Of a DNA stretch of 64,000 nucleotides, positions 39,238 to 46,805 are shown in pieces. A program made the position numbers and the translations under genes. The notes under the pieces were generated by a model. That model did not search any database. It was not told the origin of the DNA and saw only the letters and a program-made list of their open reading frames with translations. The first letter of the stretch is position 1. Each line of letters begins with the position of its first letter. This DNA is from Klebsiella pneumoniae (GTDB lineage: Bacteria; Pseudomonadota; Gammaproteobacteria; Ga0077536), in NCBI GenBank assembly GCA_945862315.1, contig CAMAXW010000012.1, forward strand, positions 1-64,000. Reading direction: 5' to 3'.

Positions 39238-40911
39238 ATGGCCGGTACGCTAATTGAGCTCCACGGTGGTCGCATCTACGACCCCACCCACGGTGTTAAC
39301 GGCGAAATTCGAACGCTGTACCTCAGTGCGGACGGCATCGTGCCAGCACCGGTCGACGCCGAGGCGATCGCCCAGTCCTATGATGTCAGCGGCTGTGTGG
39401 TCATGGCCGGCGGCATCGACATCCACACCCACATCGGCGGCGGCAAGGTGAATCTGGCGCGCATGCTGTTGCCCGAAGACCACGCGCACCATCCGGTAGC
39501 GCGCGGCGTGCACCCACGGATGGGCGGTGGTCACGCCGCACCCTCCGCGCTGACGGTGGGCTATCGCTATGCGGAAATGGGCTACACCGCCTGCTTTGAA
39601 CCGGCGATGCTGCTGGCCAACGCGCGCCAGGCACATCTGGAACTCGGCGACACGCCCATCGTAGACAAAGGCGCTTATGTGCTGCTGGGCAACGATGACT
39701 TGTTTTTACGCCTGCTCGCCACCCAACAAGATCCCGCCGCTATCCGCGATTACATCGCCTGGACACTGGACGCAGCCCAGGCCATGGCCATCAAAGTGGT
39801 TAACCCGGGCGGCATCAACGCGTTCAAATTTAATCAGCGCAAGCTCGACTTCGACGAAGAAAACACCGCATACGGCCTGACCCCACGGCAAATTCTGCTG
39901 GCGCTCGCGCAGGGCATTCACACCCTGGGCCTGCCACATCCCTTGCACATCCATGGCAGCAACCTCGGGGTCGCGGGTAACGTGGAGACGACGCTGGCGA
40001 CCATCGCCGCATTAGAGGGCCTGCCGGCCCATTTAACCCATATTCAATTTCACGCTTATGGCAACGAGGGCGACCGCAAGTTTTCCTCGGGCGCCGCGCG
40101 GCTAGCAGAGGTTATCAATCGCCAGCCCAATATCTCGATGGACATCGGGCAAGTCATGTTTGGCCAGACTGTCACCGAATCGGGCGACAGCATGCGGCAA
40201 TACGCGGGCAGCGCTTTTGCCAGCCCCAAGAAAACCGTCTTGATGGACATTGAATGCGACGCCGGCTGTGGCATCGTGCCGTTTCGCTATCGTGACACCA
40301 GTTTCGTCAACGCCCTGCAATGGGCCATCGGGTTGGAGTTATTTTTGTTAGCAGAAGACCCTTGGCGCGTCTTCCTCACGACGGATCATCCCAACGGCGC
40401 GCCGTTTACCTCCTACCCGCACCTGATTCGCCTGCTGATGGATCGCTCTTTCCGCAACGAAAAATTAGCGAGCATCAATCCGGAAGCCGCGGCGGCCAGT
40501 ACCCTGGGCACACTGACCCGCGAATACACCCTCTACGACATTGCGATCCTCACTCGGGCAGCGCCAGCGAAAAGCCTGGGGCTGAGCACGCTAGGTCATC
40601 TGGGTGTTGGCGCACGGGGTGATGTGGTGGTTTATACCGACCAAACCAATCGCGAAGCCATGTTTCAGCGGCCGCGTTATGTGTTCAAAGCGGGCGAGAT
40701 GATCGTCTTGGATGGCCGCGTGATTAACACCCCCACTGGCGCGACCCACGTGGTGAAGCCAGATTACGACCGCTCAATCGAACGCACCGTGAACGATTAT
40801 TTCTCGCGCTTCATGACCGTGCGCCCACAGAATCTACGGGTATCGGCCGAGGAAATTGTCGGCGAGGATCGGGGTCAACTCATCGTGCACCCCACGCAGC
40901 GCAGCGCATGA
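39238..40911 (+). CDS. fhcA: Formyltransferase/hydrolase complex subunit A (amidohydrolase FhcA)
   Basis: FhcA hydrolyses formyl-methylofuran to formate. The 557-aa amidohydrolase has the metal-binding HTH (residues 63-65 in GGIDIHTHIGGGKVN), VVNPGGINAFKFNQ, PLHIHGSNLGVAGNVETT, HLTHIQFHAYGNEGDRKFSSGAARL, MDIECDAGCGIVPF and FLTTDHPNGAPF, so the binuclear centre appears intact. It starts 4 nt after the fhcB stop and overlaps fhcD by 4 nt. Methylofuran shuttles the formyl group between FhcD and FhcA. Confidence 0.96.
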   Translation: MAGTLIELHGGRIYDPTHGVNGEIRTLYLSADGIVPAPVDAEAIAQSYDVSGCVVMAGGIDIHTHIGGGKVNLARMLLPEDHAHHPVARGVHPRMGGGHAAPSALTVGYRYAEMGYTACFEPAMLLANARQAHLELGDTPIVDKGAYVLLGNDDLFLRLLATQQDPAAIRDYIAWTLDAAQAMAIKVVNPGGINAFKFNQRKLDFDEENTAYGLTPRQILLALAQGIHTLGLPHPLHIHGSNLGVAGNVETTLATIAALEGLPAHLTHIQFHAYGNEGDRKFSSGAARLAEVINRQPNISMDIGQVMFGQTVTESGDSMRQYAGSAFASPKKTVLMDIECDAGCGIVPFRYRDTSFVNALQWAIGLELFLLAEDPWRVFLTTDHPNGAPFTSYPHLIRLLMDRSFRNEKLASINPEAAAASTLGTLTREYTLYDIAILTRAAPAKSLGLSTLGHLGVGARGDVVVYTDQTNREAMFQRPRYVFKAGEMIVLDGRVINTPTGATHVVKPDYDRSIERTVNDYFSRFMTVRPQNLRVSAEEIVGEDRGQLIVHPTQRSA

Positions 40912-41804
40912 AAATCAACGGCGTATTGATCGAAGATACCTTCGCCGAAGCGTTCCCCATGAAGGCCACGCGGCTCATCCTCACCGCGCACAATGCCACC
41001 TGGGCTAACCATGCTGCCAACGCGCTCACCGGCTTCGCTACCTCGGTCATTGGCTGTGGTTGCGAAGCCTCGATCGAACGCCAGTTGCAGCGCACGGAAA
41101 CCCCCGACGGGCGGCCGGGTGTGGCGGTGCTGCTATTTGCAATGAGCAATAAAGAACTCACCAAACAACTGCAAAATCGCGTGAGCCAGTGTGTGTTGAC
41201 GGCACCGACCAGCGCTTGTTTTGCCGGCATTCTGGCGGGTGATCCCCTGCCGTTAGGCAAAGCGTTGCGGTACTTCGGGGATGGCTACCAAATCTCCAAA
41301 CAGTTGGGATCAAAACGCTATTGGCGCGTGCCCGTGATGGACGGCGAATTTTTGTGCGAAGACGTCACCCGCGTGACCAAGGGTGTGGGTGGCGGTAATT
41401 TTCTCATCCTAGCTGAGACGCAAGCGCAGGCACTCGATGCCAGTGAACTGGCCGTGCGGGCAATGCGCCGAATACGCGACATTATCTTGCCGTTTCCAGG
41501 CGGGGTGGTGCGCTCCGGCTCTAAGGTCGGCTCGAAATACAAAACCCTGCCCGCCTCTACCAACCACCGCTACTGCCCTACCCTGCGCGGTTTGGTGGAC
41601 TCCGCGTTGCCGCCAAACGTCGGCGCAGTGCTCGAAATCGTGATCGACGGATTAACCCCTGCGGCCATCGCACTGGCCACCCGCGTGGGTGTACAGGCGG
41701 CCTGCACGCGAGGTCGTCGGGGCGGTATTGTGGCGATCAGCGCAGGCAACTATGGCGGTAATCTGGGCCCTTTCCATTTCAAGCTGCGAGAAATTCTGCA
41801 ATGA
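40908..41804 (+). CDS. fhcD: Formylmethanofuran--tetrahydromethanopterin N-formyltransferase (FhcD)
   Basis: FhcD moves the formyl group between formyl-H4MPT and methylofuran. The 298-aa protein follows the Ftr family: MKINGVLIEDTFAEAFPMKATRLILTA, TGFATSVIGCGCEASIE, TPDGRPGVAVLLFAMSNKEL, LGDGYQISKQLG-like FGDGYQISKQLGSKRYWRVPVMDGEF and GVGGGNFLI. Its ATG overlaps the fhcA stop and its stop overlaps fhcC, showing tight coupling as expected for subunits of one complex. Confidence 0.96.
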   Translation: MKINGVLIEDTFAEAFPMKATRLILTAHNATWANHAANALTGFATSVIGCGCEASIERQLQRTETPDGRPGVAVLLFAMSNKELTKQLQNRVSQCVLTAPTSACFAGILAGDPLPLGKALRYFGDGYQISKQLGSKRYWRVPVMDGEFLCEDVTRVTKGVGGGNFLILAETQAQALDASELAVRAMRRIRDIILPFPGGVVRSGSKVGSKYKTLPASTNHRYCPTLRGLVDSALPPNVGAVLEIVIDGLTPAAIALATRVGVQAACTRGRRGGIVAISAGNYGGNLGPFHFKLREILQ

Positions 41805-42619
41805 CCGGGCTCCTCCTCACCCTGCGCGAGCCGCCCGTTTTTGATCTGGATTGCGCCGCCCTCAACGGCCATGCGCTGGGCGGAAAAACTTTGACGCAGG
41901 TCCGCCGTCTCAAGCTCACACAAGGACGTCGCCAGCGATCTCTAGGCGATTTTTTTGACGTAAGCGGTGATACGCAAACCGATGAACTCACCCTCCAGGG
42001 GGTCACGCCCCAATGCCATCGACTGGGTGCGGCGCTGGCGAGCGGGGTGTTACGGCTGAGCGGTCATTGCGGCATTGAGCTCGGGCTGCGGATGCGCGGC
42101 GGCCGGCTGCTGTTAAACGGTCACGCCGGTCATGGGGTGGGTTTAGGGATGCGCGGGGGCCACCTTGAGGTGTCGGGCAACGCGGGGGATTCTATCGGTG
42201 GGCCCGCGCCCGGGGACGTCGCCGGCATGCATAACGGCACCATTATCATCGGGCGTCACGCTGGGGCCCGAGTGGGCGAGCGCATGCGGCGCGGACTCAT
42301 CGTCGTCGGGGGTCGTACCGGCCCGCTCTGCGGGGCACAACTCATTGCGGGCAGCATCGTGCTCTTAGGCGAATATGGTCCGGGTTTGGGTAGCGGCATG
42401 CGCCGTGGCTCCATCGTGCTGGCCCAAAAATGCCAACCGCCTAGTGCGACGTTTAATTTGGCCGGCGATTTTGACTTGGCCTTTATGACGTTACTGGTCG
42501 CCCATATCACGACGCTCAAACCGCGTTGGCGGGCGCGCCTAGCGGGCCTATCCCAGGTCACCCGCTGGATAGGCGATGCGGGCACCGGCGGCATGGGCGA
42601 AATTTTGATCGCCCATTGA
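41801..42619 (+). CDS. fhcC: Formyltransferase/hydrolase complex subunit C (FhcC)
   Basis: The 272-aa protein is built from glycine-rich beta-helix repeats such as HCGIELGLRMRGGRLLLNGHAGHGVGLGMRGG and HAGARVGERMRRGLIVVGG, the same fold as formylmethanofuran dehydrogenase subunit C and the glutamate synthase C-terminus. In the complex it holds FhcA and FhcD together. The first 75 residues are specific to the bacterial subunit. It ends the fhcBADC operon. Confidence 0.95.
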   Translation: MTGLLLTLREPPVFDLDCAALNGHALGGKTLTQVRRLKLTQGRRQRSLGDFFDVSGDTQTDELTLQGVTPQCHRLGAALASGVLRLSGHCGIELGLRMRGGRLLLNGHAGHGVGLGMRGGHLEVSGNAGDSIGGPAPGDVAGMHNGTIIIGRHAGARVGERMRRGLIVVGGRTGPLCGAQLIAGSIVLLGEYGPGLGSGMRRGSIVLAQKCQPPSATFNLAGDFDLAFMTLLVAHITTLKPRWRARLAGLSQVTRWIGDAGTGGMGEILIAH

Positions 42620-42657
42620 GGGGCAGGTCATGCGCAGCGCCAGTGGTGCGGGCGTCG

Positions 42658-43107
42658 CTACCCCGACCGACCGTTCGCTTGCAGATCTTCGCGGAGTTTC
42701 TTGAGCAGACGAGTCACGACATGTTTGGCGAGCGTAATGTCCTTCAGAGCCGTTTCGAGCGCCGTTAGATTGCTCGGCGCCCCGTCGCCCACCACGATCG
42801 CACCGACCATGCCACTGCTGAAGTGAGGCGCGCATTTATACAGATAGGCACCGGGTTGTTCCAACTTGACGCTAAAACCATCCTCGCCCATTTTTGAAGC
42901 CCAAGCAGTGGCGCCAGGCGGCATCATACCGGCGATGGACTCGGCGTTATGGCCAATCATGTGTTCGAATGTCACGGTGTCGCCGGGATTCACATACAGC
43001 ACTAACGGGCTAAAGCTCATCATCTCCGCACTAATAGTCTGCTGAGCTGCCAGCGCACTGCCGCTCAAGCCGCACAGCAGTGCTGCGGCCAAAATTTTCC
43101 GGTGCAT
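42658..43107 (-). CDS. Pseudoazurin-like type 1 copper protein
   Basis: The 149-aa precursor has a signal peptide (MHRKILAAALLCGLSGSALA) and a cupredoxin domain with copper ligands H53 (IGHNAES), C92, H95 and M100 (YKCAPHFSSGM); the C-x2-H-x4-M spacing is that of pseudoazurin. The last 40 residues are predicted helical, as in pseudoazurin. Such proteins carry single electrons in the periplasm, for instance to nitrite reductase or from dehydrogenases. AGGAG precedes the ATG. It faces fhcC tail to tail. Confidence 0.88.
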   Translation of the reverse strand: MHRKILAAALLCGLSGSALAAQQTISAEMMSFSPLVLYVNPGDTVTFEHMIGHNAESIAGMMPPGATAWASKMGEDGFSVKLEQPGAYLYKCAPHFSSGMVGAIVVGDGAPSNLTALETALKDITLAKHVVTRLLKKLREDLQANGRSG

Positions 43108-43487
43108 TTCTGCAACTCCTCTTGAAAGATAAAATTATCGCCAAACCCCAGCGAGTTAGCCTAGGACCCGCCGCTACCCCAGCGCCCGCCGTCTGCCGTT
43201 TGGCGCCGGGACGCGCAGGCAAAAAGCTGCCGGCGAAACGCTCAAGCCACCCCGCCAAGCCACCCCGCAAAGCGACGATAGCCGGGCGCAGTTTAACCTC
43301 AATTTATGCTCCTAGCGGGGTCTTTAGGACGCGCGCGCCGGGCGGTTTTTCGGCAACGTTGCCCTTCGAAATCTGCCGCGCGCTGACCGCGCCTGGCCCA
43401 TGCCGCGCGTCACTTGATTGTGGCAGGATGGAACCTATCGGCGAGTGAGCTCGCCTGAATATTTCACCGTGCGAGGACCTTGTATTC
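43108..43487. other. 380-nt divergent intergenic region with tandem repeat
   Basis: The gap separates the pseudoazurin-like gene (-) from galE (+). It holds a -10-like GATAAT for the cupredoxin (43134-43139, read on minus), a perfect 13-bp tandem duplication (CAAGCCACCCCGC at 43243-43255 and 43256-43268) and a GGCGAG/CTCGCC hairpin (43440-43455) in the galE leader. GAGGA lies before the galE ATG. No gene is visible. Confidence 0.6.
43243..43268 (+). repeat. 13-bp perfect tandem duplication
   Basis: CAAGCCACCCCGC occurs twice without spacer in the pseudoazurin-galE intergenic region. The significance is unknown; it could be a slippage product or a paired binding site. Confidence 0.8.
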
Positions 43488-44495
43488 ATGAGCAATATTT
43501 TGATCACCGGCGGGGCCGGTTACATCGGCAGCCATGTCGGCAAATTGCTGGGGCGGGCGGGCCATCGGGTGGTCACGCTGGATAACCTCTCCAAAGGCTA
43601 TGCCGGCGCGGTGTTGAGCGGCGAGTTAGTCGTGGGGGATACCGGCGATGCCGCCTTGGTGAGCCGCCTGCTGGCCAGCCACGCCATCGATACGGTCATG
43701 CATTTTGCGGCGTGGACCATCGTGCCGGAATCCGTCGCCCAACCGCTCAAGTACTATCAAAATAACACCAGCAACGCGCGCACCCTGATTGAGTGTGCGG
43801 TAAATGGTGGGGTGCGCCAGTTCATTTTTTCCTCCACTGCCGCGGTGTACGGGATCCCACCCGTCAGCTTGTGCGACGAAGACACCCCCACCGCGCCGAT
43901 CAATCCTTACGGCAGTTCCAAGCTCATGGCTGAGCAAATGCTGCGCGACGCCTGCGCGGCTAGCACCATGCGGCACGTCATCCTGCGCTACTTCAATGTC
44001 GCGGGCAGCGATCCGGATGGCGAGATCGGGCAATCCACGCGCGAGGCCACCCTGCTGATTAAAGTCGCGTGCGAAGCGGCCGTGGGCGCGCGCGCCGGAT
44101 TGTCGGTCTTTGGAACCGATTACCCCACCCGGGATGGCACCGGCGTGCGCGATTACATCCACGTGTGTGATCTGGCCGATGCCCACCGGTTGGCCATGGA
44201 ATATCTGGCTGCAGGTGGGGCGTCGCAAACGCTCAACTGCGGCTACGGTCACGGCTATAGCGTGCGTGAAGTACTGGACATGGTCGCCAAGATTTCCGGC
44301 CAAACGCTGAACATCGCCTATGAGCCACGCCGCGCCGGCGACCCACCCGAATTGGTGGCAGATTCTGCCCGCTTGACGCAAGTGCTGGGTTGGCGGCCCC
44401 AATACGCCGATTTGCAGACTATCGTCGAGACGGCCTACGCCTGGCAGTGCAAACTCGCGACGGGTCGAGTGGCAGATGGGCGATCCCCGCGGTGA
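43488..44495 (+). CDS. galE: UDP-glucose 4-epimerase
   Basis: GalE interconverts UDP-glucose and UDP-galactose (or N-acetyl forms) for polysaccharide synthesis. The 335-aa short-chain dehydrogenase-fold protein has the NAD motif GGAGYIGSHVGKLL, TLDNLSKGYAGAV, HFAAWTIVPESV, the catalytic FSSTAAVYG and PYGSSKLMAE (Y-x3-K), ILRYFNVAGSDPDGEIGQ and the late GVRDYIHVCDLADAH. It is the first gene of a coupled operon (protease start overlaps its stop) that leads into the exosortase-associated genes. Confidence 0.95.
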   Translation: MSNILITGGAGYIGSHVGKLLGRAGHRVVTLDNLSKGYAGAVLSGELVVGDTGDAALVSRLLASHAIDTVMHFAAWTIVPESVAQPLKYYQNNTSNARTLIECAVNGGVRQFIFSSTAAVYGIPPVSLCDEDTPTAPINPYGSSKLMAEQMLRDACAASTMRHVILRYFNVAGSDPDGEIGQSTREATLLIKVACEAAVGARAGLSVFGTDYPTRDGTGVRDYIHVCDLADAHRLAMEYLAAGGASQTLNCGYGHGYSVREVLDMVAKISGQTLNIAYEPRRAGDPPELVADSARLTQVLGWRPQYADLQTIVETAYAWQCKLATGRVADGRSPR

Positions 44496-45253
44496 CAGCG
44501 TGGCTGCGCGTGTTGCTAGCGGTGGCCTTGAGCGTGGTGGTGACGGGTGTGCAGGCCGAGCTAGACTTGCCCAGCCTGCTCGACCAAGTCCGAGGCAGTG
44601 TGGTCGGCATCGCGAGCCACGACCCGCTAGGCGCGCCACGCACGCAACTCAGCGGGACGGGCTTTGTGGTGGGCGATGGCCTTACCGTGGTCACCAATGC
44701 CCACGTGGTACGCGCGATTGCGAACGGGGAAAAAAACCTGCGCTTGGTGGTGCTAGTGGGGCGTGGCCCGCAGCCCTCGGTGCGGACGGCCGAGGTTGTG
44801 CACGAAGACGCCTACCACGATATGGCGGTGCTCCGCATCACCGGGCCGGCGGTGCCGGCGCTAAAACTCGCCGCGCCCGGCGGTGTCCGCGAAGGACAAT
44901 CGGTCGCCTTCACGGGCTTTCCCATTGGCGCGGTACTGGGGCTCTATCCGGTGACGCATGTAGGCATCGTGTCGTGCATCGTACCCATCGCTACCCCGCA
45001 ATCCAGCACCCAAGGTCTGAGTGCGGCGCAGATTAAACGCCTAGGCCGCCCGTTCGATGTCTACCAGTTGGATGCCATCGCCTACCCCGGCAACAGCGGC
45101 AGCCCGGTGTTTGATCTAACCCGGGGCGAGGTGATCGCAGTCGTCAACAGCGTGTTGGTCAAAGCGTCCAAGGAAAGCGTCCTAAAAGACCCCAGCGCTA
45201 TCACTTATGCCATTCCCATCCAGCACCTGCGCGACCTGTTGGGGCCGCCGTGA
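44492..45253 (+). CDS. Secreted trypsin-like serine protease (S1C-type)
   Basis: The GTG at 44492 overlaps the galE stop and gives 253 aa with signal peptide MTAWLRVLLAVALSVVVTGVQA. The catalytic triad is complete: His in VVTNAHVVRAI, Asp in YHDMAVLRI and Ser in YPGNSGSPVFD. SGTGFVVGDGLTVVTNAH is the usual S1C lead-in. No PDZ domain follows, unlike DegP/DegS. Expected in the periplasm. Coupling to galE and to a beta-helix protein suggests a role in processing envelope or exopolysaccharide proteins, which remains unproven. Confidence 0.85.
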   Translation: MTAWLRVLLAVALSVVVTGVQAELDLPSLLDQVRGSVVGIASHDPLGAPRTQLSGTGFVVGDGLTVVTNAHVVRAIANGEKNLRLVVLVGRGPQPSVRTAEVVHEDAYHDMAVLRITGPAVPALKLAAPGGVREGQSVAFTGFPIGAVLGLYPVTHVGIVSCIVPIATPQSSTQGLSAAQIKRLGRPFDVYQLDAIAYPGNSGSPVFDLTRGEVIAVVNSVLVKASKESVLKDPSAITYAIPIQHLRDLLGPP

Positions 45254-46671
45254 GCACCGGCGCCTCGGTTAACCATCGCCGCCGCTGGCGAGGTGCCGTG
45301 TGGGGCCTGTGTGCACTGGTCACCAGCGCCACGGCTGAGCAACGCCCCATCCGCAGCGCCGCAGAACTAAGCCACGCGATGGCTTCGGCCACGCCGGGCA
45401 CGACGCTGGTCATCGCCCCGGGCAATTACCGATTCCAGCGGCTCGAAACCCGTACTGCAGGCACCGCCGAGGCACCGATCATGGTGCGCGCGGCGAGACC
45501 CGGCACGGTGACGCTGCAGGCCACCGGGGTCGAGTTATTCTCCGTGCGGCATGCCTATTGGACCTTCCAAGACCTCATCATTCAGGGTGGCGCCCAAACC
45601 GATCACGCCTTTCATATTGTGGGTGCGGCGAGCAACGTCACACTCAAGGGCAATGTGATCCGCGACTTTCACTCGCCGATTAAAATCAATGGCACGCCGG
45701 GTAATCAGTATCCCGACAATGGCTTGATCGAGGGTAACGACCTGTATAACCGTAGCGCTCGCGCTACCGGTGCAGCCGTGACCTTCATCGACTTGGTGGC
45801 GGGATCGGGCTGGATCGTGCGCGATAATTACCTCGCCGACTTTGCCAAAAATGGTGGTGACTTCACCAGCTATGGTCTGTTCATGAAGGGCAATTCTGAC
45901 CACGGCCTGATCGAGCGCAATTTGGTGATCTGCGCGCGCGATGTGCCCACTAGCGGCACCCGCGTGGGTTTGTCGTTGGGCGGTGGTGGCACGGGCACGC
46001 CATATTGCCGCCACCAGAACTGCGCGATCGAACACCGCGCAGGCGTCATTCGCAACAACATCGTACTCAATTGTTCAGATGTCGGCATTTATCTCAACCG
46101 CGCCAGTGAGACGCTAGTCGCCCACAACACCCTGTTAATGACCACCGGCATAGATGTCCGTTTCCCGACCTCCAGCGCCACAGTGATCAACAATGTGCTC
46201 ACTGGCAGCGTGCGCGAACGCGATGGCGGTAGCGTGCAAACCCGCGACAATCTGAGTTTCGGCAGTAATTATGGGATGTGGATGCCCACCATCACCCACA
46301 AACTACAACACCGCATCTCCGACTACGACAGCAAGTACCCATCCTGGGTCAGTCGTGCACAAGTGCTCGCTTGGCAAACTCGTCTGGAGGTTGCGAATCG
46401 CTGGATTAGCGAACGTAGCGCGGGCTTGGGGCAGGCCCAAACGCTGACTTGTTTTCCCGGCCTCGTGGTCGGCGACCTCACCCCTAGCGGATTAGGCTGC
46501 GAGGGCTTGAGCGGCGCCCAGCCGCTGGTCGGCGAGGATTTTTGGGGACACCCCCGCACCCAGGGTCTTAGCGACCGGGGTGCGATCGATTTCCACGCGT
46601 CGCAGGGCAATGTCCTCGCCCGTCTCCAGCGCTTAGCACCCGACGCCCCGCTCACCGAGGGTGCGCGCTAA
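45250..46671 (+). CDS. Right-handed beta-helix protein, PL6/chondroitinase-B-like
   Basis: The 473-aa protein starts at a GTG overlapping the protease stop. A basic N-terminus and hydrophobic stretch (RRRWRGAVWGLCALVTSATAEQ) look like a signal peptide. The chain then shows repeated parallel beta-helix rungs (AGTAEAPIMVRAARPGTVTLQ, NVTLKGNVIRDFHSPIKIN, AGVIRNNIVLNCSDVGIYL, ETLVAHNTLLMTTGIDVRF) of the alginate/chondroitin lyase type. It may cut or bind the exopolysaccharide made by the neighbouring locus. I cannot confirm the catalytic residues from sequence alone. Confidence 0.75.
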   Translation: MSTGASVNHRRRWRGAVWGLCALVTSATAEQRPIRSAAELSHAMASATPGTTLVIAPGNYRFQRLETRTAGTAEAPIMVRAARPGTVTLQATGVELFSVRHAYWTFQDLIIQGGAQTDHAFHIVGAASNVTLKGNVIRDFHSPIKINGTPGNQYPDNGLIEGNDLYNRSARATGAAVTFIDLVAGSGWIVRDNYLADFAKNGGDFTSYGLFMKGNSDHGLIERNLVICARDVPTSGTRVGLSLGGGGTGTPYCRHQNCAIEHRAGVIRNNIVLNCSDVGIYLNRASETLVAHNTLLMTTGIDVRFPTSSATVINNVLTGSVRERDGGSVQTRDNLSFGSNYGMWMPTITHKLQHRISDYDSKYPSWVSRAQVLAWQTRLEVANRWISERSAGLGQAQTLTCFPGLVVGDLTPSGLGCEGLSGAQPLVGEDFWGHPRTQGLSDRGAIDFHASQGNVLARLQRLAPDAPLTEGAR

Positions 46672-46805
46672 GCGGGCGAGACCTCGGCGAGTCCTGACAG
46701 GGCCTCGCAAACTTGCTCACGATCTGCGCGCGCGGTCAAAGTTTCTTAGCTAAAACTCAGTGTAAAACGCTGCTTTCAGACGCTGTAATCCGCATACTGC
46801 ACAGC

